Shown here: piece by piece, positions 25,237-32,839 of the stretch
Layout: the number at the start of each line of letters is the position of its first letter
Numbering within the stretch: the first letter of the stretch is position 1
Assembly: GCA_019752925.1 (NCBI GenBank)
Contig: JAIELP010000001.1
Coordinates: forward strand, 241,073 to 305,072
Direction of reading: 5' to 3'
From: a bacterium
Lineage (GTDB): Bacteria; Bdellovibrionota; Bdellovibrionia; Bdellovibrionales; Bdellovibrionaceae
DNA: 64,000 bases
Translations under genes and position numbers: made by a program
The notes under the pieces: generated by a model
What the model was told of the DNA's origin: nothing
Database searches by the model: none
Seen by the model: only the letters and a program-made list of their open reading frames with translations

Positions 25237-26258
25237 ACAGACCCCGTATCTACAGATTTTGCCGATGCAGTTGCATCGGAATTGAAGCAGGCTACTCGGT
25301 GCGAGCCTCTTAGGTTTTCAAGATTTGGTTCTTTTTGGCGGCAGACATCAGTAACGTAGCTGCAGCGATCCTGAAAGCGGCAACCCGTAGGTAGTTTAAG
25401 TAAATTAGGTACCATTCCCGGAATTGTTTGTAGAGATTTCAGACGTGAGCCGGTTTCAAAATGTGGAATGGAATTAAGTAATCCTTTTGTGTAGGGATGG
25501 CGCGGACGATAGAAAATATCTTCTACGGTTCCGTACTCAATAACTTTTCCGGCATACATAACTAAAACATCTTGGCACATTTCGGCCACAACGCCTAAAT
25601 CGTGTGTAATTAAAATCATACCGGCGCCGAATTCTTTCTGAACTTTTCTCATCAGATCAAGAATTTGGGCTTGAATAGTAACATCAAGTGCAGTTGTTGG
25701 TTCATCAGCAATTAAAAGTTGCGGATTACAACTCATAGCCATGGCAATCATTACGCGTTGGCGCATACCGCCCGAAAGTTGATGCGGGAATTCAGAATAT
25801 CTTTTTTCTGCAGCGGGTATACCAACCAGTTTTAACATTTCGATGGCACGTTGCTTAACTTGGGCTTTAGATAAATCTTTTTTGTGAAGACGTATGCTTT
25901 CTTCAACTTGGTCACCGATTGTGAAAACCGGATTTAAAGAAGTCATTGGCTCCTGAAAAATCATCGCCATTTGATTACCTAAAATGTCGCGCATTTCAGA
26001 AGGGGTTTTGGCAAGCAAGCTTTCACCCTTAAAAGTTACCTCGCCTGACTCAATAACGCCGGGTTTTTGGATTAATTGCATAATAGATAAAGCTGTTTGA
26101 GATTTTCCGCAGCCGGATTCGCCCACGATTCCCAGGGTTTGGCCTTTTTTAACTCTGAAGCTGACGTCATCTACAGGGTAGAGGGTGCCATCATCAGTTT
26201 TGTACTTAGTACGTAAATTTTTAACCTCAAGTAAAGTATCGGTGTTTGTATCTGCCAT
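25233..26258 (-). CDS. oppD: oligopeptide ABC transporter ATPase OppD
   Basis: The partner ATPase of OppF, 341 residues. It has Walker [15 protein letters not shown], the Q-loop [10 protein letters not shown], the signature [15 protein letters not shown], Walker [13 protein letters not shown], the switch His LITHDLGVV, and the C-terminal [14 protein letters not shown]ys motif. ATG at 26258 is preferred over a TTG at 26297, which would add a non-conserved N-terminus; neither start has a good ribosome binding site. It forms a two-gene unit with oppF. Confidence 0.9.
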   Translation of the reverse strand: MADTNTDTLLEVKNLRTKYKTDDGTLYPVDDVSFRVKKGQTLGIVGESGCGKSQTALSIMQLIQKPGVIESGEVTFKGESLLAKTPSEMRDILGNQMAMIFQEPMTSLNPVFTIGDQVEESIRLHKKDLSKAQVKQRAIEMLKLVGIPAAEKRYSEFPHQLSGGMRQRVMIAMAMSCNPQLLIADEPTTALDVTIQAQILDLMRKVQKEFGAGMILITHDLGVVAEMCQDVLVMYAGKVIEYGTVEDIFYRPRHPYTKGLLNSIPHFETGSRLKSLQTIPGMVPNLLKLPTGCRFQDRCSYVTDVCRQKEPNLENLRGSHRVACFNSDATASAKSVDTGSV

Positions 26259-26338
26259 AGTCGGGACATCATAACTGAAATGACTGGTTTTCAGCAACTT
26301 AAACCTACTTAAAAACCTATAAATATTGAGTATATAAA

Positions 26339-27004
26339 TTACAGATTAAGTAAGTTTTTTAAGTCTGAAAAATTTTTAAGAATCAAATCCGGTTTAAATG
26401 GGTCCAGTTCTTCAGGTTTAGAATAACCGTAGTGCACGGCCGCTTTTTTACAGCCAGCGGCTAAGGCTGATTTCATATCGGGACGGCCATCGCCTATCAT
26501 CCATGTATTATCCGGCGAATAATTTATTTTTTTCATGACAGTGTGTAACCCCAGAGGAGAAGGCTTCTTTTCTGCTAATGAGTCTCCACCGATGATATCG
26601 ACCCATTCCAATTGATTCAGTTTATAATAATCAAAAATTTGTAATGTTGGTTTAATATTTTTATTAGTGATTAAGGCCTTGGGGCCATTGTAATAACTTA
26701 AGAATTCGTAAACACCCGGATACAGAGTTGTTAAATCTGTCAGGTGTTCATCGCTATACAGAGAGAGGAACTCCTCCACTTTTTCGGAGTTTTCCTGAGA
26801 TTCAATGTGATATTCGGGAAAAAAATCATTCACCAACTTAGTAAGGCCGTCGCCGATGTGGCTGACCAGGGTTGCCATATCGACTTCGCGGCGTTTATAT
26901 TTTTTAAGCATTTTGTTCAGCGCAAAATGAATGTCTGCGGCTGAATCAATAAGGGTTCCATCGAGGTCAAAAATCAAAAGTGGTAAATTATGAGAGTTCG
27001 TCAT
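26339..27004 (-). CDS. HAD-family phosphatase, phosphoglycolate phosphatase-like
   Basis: A haloacid-dehalogenase hydrolase of 221 residues. Motif I is IFDLDGTLIDS (Asp13 nucleophile, Asp15), motif II is the Thr in ALITNKN, and motif III/IV is the KKPSPLG lysine with MIGDGRPDMKSA. The helical cap after DSAADIHFALN matches the Gph/PGPase subgroup, which removes phosphoglycolate or related small phosphates; the substrate is not certain. It is divergent from the O-methyltransferase gene by 13 bases. Confidence 0.75.
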   Translation of the reverse strand: MTNSHNLPLLIFDLDGTLIDSAADIHFALNKMLKKYKRREVDMATLVSHIGDGLTKLVNDFFPEYHIESQENSEKVEEFLSLYSDEHLTDLTTLYPGVYEFLSYYNGPKALITNKNIKPTLQIFDYYKLNQLEWVDIIGGDSLAEKKPSPLGLHTVMKKINYSPDNTWMIGDGRPDMKSALAAGCKKAAVHYGYSKPEELDPFKPDLILKNFSDLKNLLNL

Positions 27005-27017
27005 AAGCTCAGTTATT

Positions 27018-27674
27018 ATGAGAAAACTTAAGCCAAAAAGCTATGAATATATTGAGAACTTGTCTTCAAATGAAAATCAAAATCAACTAAAGGCTCGCGA
27101 AAACTCTGAAAAACTCGGACTTGGTGCAATATCACTTTCTAAGGCAGAAGCTCAGATCCTGCAGTTTCAGCTTCTTAACACAAATGCTAAAAAAGTTGTG
27201 GAAATCGGCACTCTGACCGGTTTATCGGCCCTCTATATGCTCGAAGTGCTGCCGCAAGATGCGTGCCTGTGGACATTAGAAAAATCACCTGAACACGCGC
27301 AAATGGCAGAAAAAGTGTTGGCAGAAGATATTAAAAATGGTCGTTGTAAAATTGTAGTTGGTGATGCTCAGGAAAAATTAAAAGAATTATCAGCACAAGG
27401 GCCATTTGACGCGGTTTTTATCGATGGCAATAAAGCAGCGTACTTAGATTATTTTAAATGGGCTCTGGAAAATACTTCTGCTGGCGCATTAATTGTGGCT
27501 GACAATGTTTTTTTAGCAGGTGCAGTGTGGGGAGATCAATCCTTACAGAGATTTAACGACAAACAAGTGCGCGTAGTAAACGAAATGAATGAATTAGCAT
27601 TCAAAAGTAAAAATTTAAAATCTGTTATACTTCCAACGGAAGAAGGTTTGCTTATATGCAAAAAGTTGTCTTAG
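27018..27674 (+). CDS. O-methyltransferase, caffeoyl-CoA O-MT-like
   Basis: A class I SAM-dependent methyltransferase of 218 residues. The SAM-binding motif is VVEIGTLTGLSALYML, followed by the acidic loop LEKSPEH. The metal-dependent O-methyltransferase signature is present: DAVFIDGNKAAYLDYF with the metal Asp, then LIVADNVFLAG with Asp-Asn. Such enzymes methylate catechol-like or uridine hydroxyl groups; the substrate is unknown. Its last 19 bases overlap the start of the SDR gene in another frame, so the two form an operon. Confidence 0.82.
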   Translation: MRKLKPKSYEYIENLSSNENQNQLKARENSEKLGLGAISLSKAEAQILQFQLLNTNAKKVVEIGTLTGLSALYMLEVLPQDACLWTLEKSPEHAQMAEKVLAEDIKNGRCKIVVGDAQEKLKELSAQGPFDAVFIDGNKAAYLDYFKWALENTSAGALIVADNVFLAGAVWGDQSLQRFNDKQVRVVNEMNELAFKSKNLKSVILPTEEGLLICKKLS

Positions 27675-28507
27675 TAACAGGAGCCAGTACAGGTATAGGT
27701 GCAGATACTGTAAGAATTTTAATTGAAAAATCTATTACAGTAGTAGCAAGCGTCCGTAAAAATGAAGATGAAGAAAATTTAAAAAAACTTTATGGCGATA
27801 AAGTTAAAGTTGTGCAACTCGATGTAAGTGATTTCTCAGCTGTTGAAAAACTACCTGAAATTTTAAAAGATAAATTTCAGATTTCAAAATTGGACGGCTT
27901 GGTTAACAACGCAGGCGTAGCTTTAGCCGGGCCTTTTGCTTTACAGAGCTTTTCTGAAATTCAAAATATAATCAGTATTAATGTTTTATCGGTTATGAAA
28001 GTCACACAGGTATTGCTCCCTTTATTGGGTGCTTATAAAGGCTCTGATAACCCGGGGCGTATTGTTAATATCAGTTCCGTTGCCGGAAAAACAGCGGCAC
28101 CGTTTTTATCAGTATATGCAGCCAGTAAGCATGCCATTGAAGGTTATTCTGAAGCTCTACGTAAAGAGATGATGCTTTTTGGAATTAAAGTTGTTGTTGT
28201 TGCTCCCGGGTCGATTAAAACGCCAATTTGGCAAAAAGGTTTTGGTTTAATAAAAGACCGCTATGCAAACACAGTATTTGCGGAAAGCTTTTCAAGGTTT
28301 GTTAAGTTTGCTGCTAGTGAAGAAAAAAATGCACTCGAAGTATCTTCAGTTAGTTCTATAATTTATGAAGCATTAACTGCTTCAGACCCCTGTGTTCGCT
28401 ATGCACCTATTCCGCGAAAATTTGTTAATTGGTATTTGCCGAAATTTATTCCCACTAAAATTTACGATAAGTTAACGGCAAAAGCGCTGGGATTAATTCC
28501 TAAATAG
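27656..28507 (+). CDS. short-chain dehydrogenase/reductase
   Basis: An NAD(P)-dependent oxidoreductase of the classical SDR family, 283 residues. The cofactor motif is TGASTGIG (near residues 7-14), followed by LDVSD and NNAG. The catalytic set is Ser in NISSVAG and Y-x3-K in YAASK. The C-terminal extension after the core (KFVNWYLPKFIPTKIYDKL) is hydrophobic and basic, as in retinol/steroid-type SDRs, so a lipid-like substrate is possible. It is co-transcribed with the overlapping O-methyltransferase gene. Confidence 0.85.
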   Translation: MQKVVLVTGASTGIGADTVRILIEKSITVVASVRKNEDEENLKKLYGDKVKVVQLDVSDFSAVEKLPEILKDKFQISKLDGLVNNAGVALAGPFALQSFSEIQNIISINVLSVMKVTQVLLPLLGAYKGSDNPGRIVNISSVAGKTAAPFLSVYAASKHAIEGYSEALRKEMMLFGIKVVVVAPGSIKTPIWQKGFGLIKDRYANTVFAESFSRFVKFAASEEKNALEVSSVSSIIYEALTASDPCVRYAPIPRKFVNWYLPKFIPTKIYDKLTAKALGLIPK

Positions 28508-28625
28508 GCCCTTAAAATGGCCTGTGTAAAATTTTGAGACACTCTAAATAGCTCCAAATTGGTTTAAAGGTTGGAACGCAATCTGCTAAGTAAGTTCCGG
28601 ATTAAAAAAATCAAGGTGGTGTTGC

Positions 28626-30158
28626 GTGATCAAGCTGAATAAAACTCGTATGATTTTATTTATATTGGCGATGATAGCTGTAAAGGCTTATGGCGAGACT
28701 TCTTTTGTTGAGTTATTAAAAGCGGCAACACCTTCTAAAAGTAATATTGTAAGTGAAATCCCTGGAATTGAAGCTTTGAATAGAGCCACTACGATGGATC
28801 AAGCTGCTCTAATCATGGCTGGAAAGTCTTACGCTCATTTACAATCTAGCGAAAAAACGAATTTGAATATAAACAATGTAATTGGTTTGGCCTCTAAACG
28901 ACAAATTACATTTGTAATTGTTCCCGGTGTATTAGGCGAGTTTATTGATACACGTGCCTTTGAAGAGCTTTTTAGCCGTGATTCGCTTTATAAAAGAAGA
29001 TGGCAGGCTTTAGGTGACCGTGTTGTAGATCAACGTTTTGATCTGGAAAAAAACAGTCTAAGAAATGAAAGACTTTCTAACTTAATCAGCGCAGCCAGTA
29101 TTGATAATGGTAATGAAATGATAAAAGTTATTATCTTAAAAACCTTCTTAGGTTCTATGGAGTCTGTGGGAAGTAATGTGGAAAAAGCAAAAGTCTTTAA
29201 CCGCCGTTTACAGAAATATGTGGATTTGACAGGAGACAGAGACATAGTTCTTTTAGGTTATTCAAGAGGAACACCTCTGGCTTTAGAAATGATCACTCAA
29301 GCTCAGAAAAATGGATTAGGTTATTTAAGAAATGTTAAAGCTGTTGTGTCTTATGCAGGTGTGGTTATGGGTTCAGCTTTGGCTGACGTAACTGGTGATA
29401 TGAATACAGAAAGCGGAAAGCTTCTGGCTGCAGCTAAAAAATACCGTGATAGTCTTGTATTAAGTGATGGATTCTTGGATCGTCCTGTTAAGGCCAGTCA
29501 AAATGCTGCTGCATTGGCGGCGTTTGTAGCAACTCTTGCTGAAAATTCTAAATTTGATGCGAACGCTTTTTTAAATAATACAAGATCTGGTGATTTTAAA
29601 ACCGTGGCGGCATTAATCGTAAAAATGACCTCTGAATTAGGCCTAGGTTCTCTATATGACTTTAACGGTCACGTATTAAGAGTTAAAACATTTATCAATG
29701 AAGTTATTCAAGCGGTGGAAGGTCTGAAAAGTACTAATTTGCTGGCGTGGTGGAAAACCCACACGTTGCCTCGTCACATTCAGTATTTATCTTTAGCGGC
29801 CGCGATGGTGGATCCGGCCCGTAATGCTCAGGAAAAAAATATTTACGATACGCGTGAAGGTTATAGTGATTCATTAGATGACATGAGCTTGCTTGAAAAT
29901 ATGCGCACTTACGAAAAATTAACAGGAGTGGCTTTAAATGACTCGCAAGTAGCCGTGTATCAAAGTTTATTTCTACCGAATGTAATTGCGGGTTTAAATA
30001 AGCAGAACTCAGGTTTAAATATTAAATCATTAGGTTTATTACAAACCCATCACTGGGGTGTCTCATTACAAGTCGTTAATAAAATGAAAGATGGCAGAAC
30101 TAATCCGTTTCCGCGCGAAAAAGTTTTAATCTCTTTAGCTGCTTATTTGAACCAATAG
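28626..30158 (+). CDS. exported alpha/beta-hydrolase-like protein
   Basis: Family not named with certainty. The 510-residue product has a signal peptide (about residues 8-23, ending AYG) and then a region with hydrolase features. A hydrophobic strand FVIVPGVLGEF is near residue 98, and the nucleophile elbow GYSRG near 211-215 gives a likely Ser213. The acid and His partners were not assigned. It may be a secreted lipase or esterase. The start is GTG with AAGGTG eight bases upstream. It is followed by another exported protein gene after 62 bases, and the two look functionally paired. Confidence 0.6.
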   Translation: MIKLNKTRMILFILAMIAVKAYGETSFVELLKAATPSKSNIVSEIPGIEALNRATTMDQAALIMAGKSYAHLQSSEKTNLNINNVIGLASKRQITFVIVPGVLGEFIDTRAFEELFSRDSLYKRRWQALGDRVVDQRFDLEKNSLRNERLSNLISAASIDNGNEMIKVIILKTFLGSMESVGSNVEKAKVFNRRLQKYVDLTGDRDIVLLGYSRGTPLALEMITQAQKNGLGYLRNVKAVVSYAGVVMGSALADVTGDMNTESGKLLAAAKKYRDSLVLSDGFLDRPVKASQNAAALAAFVATLAENSKFDANAFLNNTRSGDFKTVAALIVKMTSELGLGSLYDFNGHVLRVKTFINEVIQAVEGLKSTNLLAWWKTHTLPRHIQYLSLAAAMVDPARNAQEKNIYDTREGYSDSLDDMSLLENMRTYEKLTGVALNDSQVAVYQSLFLPNVIAGLNKQNSGLNIKSLGLLQTHHWGVSLQVVNKMKDGRTNPFPREKVLISLAAYLNQ

Positions 30159-30179
30159 TTGGCTTAATAGCTGCAATAA

Positions 30180-30212
30180 CTCTCTATTATAGTTAATAAC
30201 CACAATAGAGAG
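30180..30212 (+). promoter_or_regulatory. hairpin covering the ribosome binding site of the downstream gene
   Basis: CTCTCTATT (30180-30188) pairs perfectly with AATAGAGAG (30204-30212) around a 15-base loop that contains an inner GTTA/TAAC stem. The right arm overlaps the Shine-Dalgarno GAGAGG (30208-30213), so folding would hide the ribosome binding site of the gene starting at 30221. Confidence 0.45.
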
Positions 30213-30220
30213 GTTGCATT

Positions 30221-32104
30221 ATGAAAGTAGTGTTAACAATTTTGAGCGCGCTGGCGATTTCATTGACAGGTCCCGGCTTTGTCAATTCGGCACAGGCTGC
30301 AGGTGAAACAGGACATAGCGATTTAATGCGACTTTTGTCTGCTGTTTACGGTTTAAATATAGAAGTTTCAAATTATTTGGCAACAGTGAATCAGGCTGTA
30401 GATAATGTTCCGCTTTCCGCTGCCACTCAATCAGGCCGTGCTTCAGCTAAGTTACATTTTGGAACAACAGTAACGCCATCTGATTTAGATGAAAAAAGTT
30501 TAATTGAGATTGCTAAGAACGATGGACAAAGAGGTCTGCTTTTTACATTAAAAGAATTCTTTAAAAATAGCACAATGGGCGGCGGAGTAGCTTCTTTATC
30601 TAATGCTGAAGCTGCAGAGATGCTTGGTAGAGCCATGAGAAACGGTGATGGAACGGCTTTCGGCATGGGACTTCACTATTTATTAGATGTGGGCGCGCCT
30701 TTCCATGATGGTTATAAAGGTGCTTTATCAAATCCGATTCCATTAGTAAATAAGTTACCATTCTTAAAAGAATTTGCATTTGGTCACTTAACAGATGGTA
30801 CGTCGCCAGACCGTTTAAGCATTGGTAAAATTATTTTAGCAATGGAAGCTATGGGACCGTTTCTAATTACTTTACGTGAAACTCAAAAAGAAGCGGTTGG
30901 TGTAAATACTAAATGGTTAGATTATCTTAAATCACAAGGCGTTGATATACATGACAATACTTCAATCCGCGATTGGTTCTTAAAACAGGACATTGTGGCT
31001 GAAACATTAAAAAAAGAAATTCCGGCTAATAAAACAGATAATTACATTCAGGTTATTATTTTTGAATTAAAAGATCAGTTAAGAGATCTTAAATTCTTTA
31101 ACGACATTGCGTATTTGGATAATAAGCTGACTGAAATGATAGCAAGGGCAGAAGAGTACAGAAAATCCGGCAATATGGAGTGGACTGTAAATAAATTAAT
31201 AGGTGAACTTATAGATACAGCTTGGAAAGACGGCAAACTCAACGAGCGCGAAGTAATCAAACAAACGACAAGTGATTATATTGGTGTATTTGAAGAAACG
31301 CAGAAATTATCAGACTTATTGATTTCTTCAAGCTACGACAATATGCCTGAATATGCGAAGCAAGCTCTTAACGAACAATTGGCTTCCAAACATTCGAATG
31401 CTCCTCATACAAGAGAATGGTTAATTGACCAAATCGTGGCTAAAATCACACGCGGCATGATCAGCCAAGGCTGGGAAAAATTCAATACAGCTTATTTTAA
31501 TGATAATGTGGAAAGCGCGCAGAAAAAAATAGAAGCTGATGCTTTATCTAAAATTGAAAAGCACTTCTTTAACAGAACGGGAAAGTACTCTTACAATCCG
31601 GGTACTGAGTACTGGTCAAAAATTTTCCAAACATGGCGCCAGAACCGAGCTGAACTTAAAAACATGTCTATTCTGAATAAAGTTATGTTTTTCTGTGATT
31701 TGATTGTGAGAACAAAAATTTACGAAGGTTATGAGGTTCATTCTTTGAATGGCCGGATGAAACTCTCGATCTTTGTTAAAACAATGTCGTATATCTTTAA
31801 TGAAGAGTTCAGAAATCCGATAACAACAAAAGGTAACTTTGCTGTTAAAGTAAAAGCTTTACGTTTGCGAATGATTGCTCAGATCAGATCTCAGTTTCCG
31901 GGTGGTTTGATCACAGAAGAAATGATTGCTAAATCTAAAGCCTACAATGATTATGTGAATGCAAAATTTAACAGTGATAAAGCTGTAGGTGTCATTCAAA
32001 AAACGGCGGCAGCTGTTCGTAGCGGTGCTGAGTATATTCAGAAATTAACAAATCGCCCTCGTAGTGGTGCTGTGCTTCGTTGTGTGGAACTGTTAGCTAG
32101 ATAG
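30221..32104 (+). CDS. exported protein with zinc-dependent phospholipase C-like motif
   Basis: A 627-residue exported protein with signal peptide (cleavage likely after AQAA). Near residues 151-161 it reads H-Y-L-L-D-V-G-A-P-F-H, close to the zinc-dependent phospholipase C/P1 nuclease pattern H-Y-x-x-D-x-x-x-P-x-H. Downstream is GHLTDGTSPDR, which supplies another His and Asp. The rest is helical and rich in Lys and Glu. A metal-dependent phosphodiesterase acting on phospholipid is plausible, and such an enzyme could help breach prey membranes; this is inference. A ribosome-binding-site hairpin lies upstream. The 3' end overlaps the convergent hydrolase gene by 8 bases. Confidence 0.55.
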   Translation: MKVVLTILSALAISLTGPGFVNSAQAAGETGHSDLMRLLSAVYGLNIEVSNYLATVNQAVDNVPLSAATQSGRASAKLHFGTTVTPSDLDEKSLIEIAKNDGQRGLLFTLKEFFKNSTMGGGVASLSNAEAAEMLGRAMRNGDGTAFGMGLHYLLDVGAPFHDGYKGALSNPIPLVNKLPFLKEFAFGHLTDGTSPDRLSIGKIILAMEAMGPFLITLRETQKEAVGVNTKWLDYLKSQGVDIHDNTSIRDWFLKQDIVAETLKKEIPANKTDNYIQVIIFELKDQLRDLKFFNDIAYLDNKLTEMIARAEEYRKSGNMEWTVNKLIGELIDTAWKDGKLNEREVIKQTTSDYIGVFEETQKLSDLLISSSYDNMPEYAKQALNEQLASKHSNAPHTREWLIDQIVAKITRGMISQGWEKFNTAYFNDNVESAQKKIEADALSKIEKHFFNRTGKYSYNPGTEYWSKIFQTWRQNRAELKNMSILNKVMFFCDLIVRTKIYEGYEVHSLNGRMKLSIFVKTMSYIFNEEFRNPITTKGNFAVKVKALRLRMIAQIRSQFPGGLITEEMIAKSKAYNDYVNAKFNSDKAVGVIQKTAAAVRSGAEYIQKLTNRPRSGAVLRCVELLAR

Positions 32105-32831
32105 TTTTTAAAAAATCTTCTAATCCCGAGCGGTACTCGCTCGGGAAATCTCTCAGCCCATTTAAATGACCGCCCTCAGGTAACCCCAACTTAATCCAAT
32201 GAATATTTTTAGCGGGTTCAAAAATCTGATCGATATGCGCCGGAGCGATTAATTTATCTTTCCAGCCACGGATGCTTAATACAGGAAATCCGTTTGACAG
32301 TTTTTGTAAATGTTTAGAAATGTCGGTGTGGAATTCTTTGCTCCAGCCCAACATCACTAGAGGTGTTCCAATAATTTTTAGTGGCAATGATTTTACGCCC
32401 ATTTGCTGCTCGATCAGCTTGTAAGACGAATACATGAAGCTGGCGCCGGGACCACTATCGCAGATGAGTGCTACAACATCATTAGTTTTACGTCTGGCCA
32501 TGGCCTCAATAGCGCAACCTGCTACATTTGAGAAAGCAAAAATAATTTTAGTTTTATATTGTGAGAGAAAATCCAGATGCTCTTCAATTTGGTCAGCTAA
32601 GGCATGCTTCATACCGAACTTTTTAGATACATAGGAATAAGGCATGTACTGGTGTTCTTTAAGAGAATCTTTTAGGTTAAAAACATAGGCGTCGTAACCC
32701 AGCTCGTTAGCCAGTTCTACATGGCGTTTCAGCGCCTTTTTGTGTCCCTGAAAAAAATGGGCAAAAAAGATCAGATGTTCTGATTTTTTTTCACCCGCTT
32801 TAAAAAGTTCGCCATCATCAGGGTATTGCAT
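32097..32831 (-). CDS. alpha/beta hydrolase
   Basis: A 244-residue cytoplasmic protein with the fold's order: first strand LIFFAHFFQGH, an elbow-like segment FAFSNVAGCA (Ser, but not the full G-x-S-x-G), a late acidic loop GWKDKLIAPAH with the likely Asp, and PEGGHLNGL with the likely catalytic His. It resembles small serine hydrolases or acyl esterases; the altered elbow makes activity uncertain. It lies eight bases downstream of the large E1-type dehydrogenase gene on the same strand, so it may be co-transcribed with it. Confidence 0.65.
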   Translation of the reverse strand: MQYPDDGELFKAGEKKSEHLIFFAHFFQGHKKALKRHVELANELGYDAYVFNLKDSLKEHQYMPYSYVSKKFGMKHALADQIEEHLDFLSQYKTKIIFAFSNVAGCAIEAMARRKTNDVVALICDSGPGASFMYSSYKLIEQQMGVKSLPLKIIGTPLVMLGWSKEFHTDISKHLQKLSNGFPVLSIRGWKDKLIAPAHIDQIFEPAKNIHWIKLGLPEGGHLNGLRDFPSEYRSGLEDFLKTI

Positions 32832-32839
32832 AAACTCAA

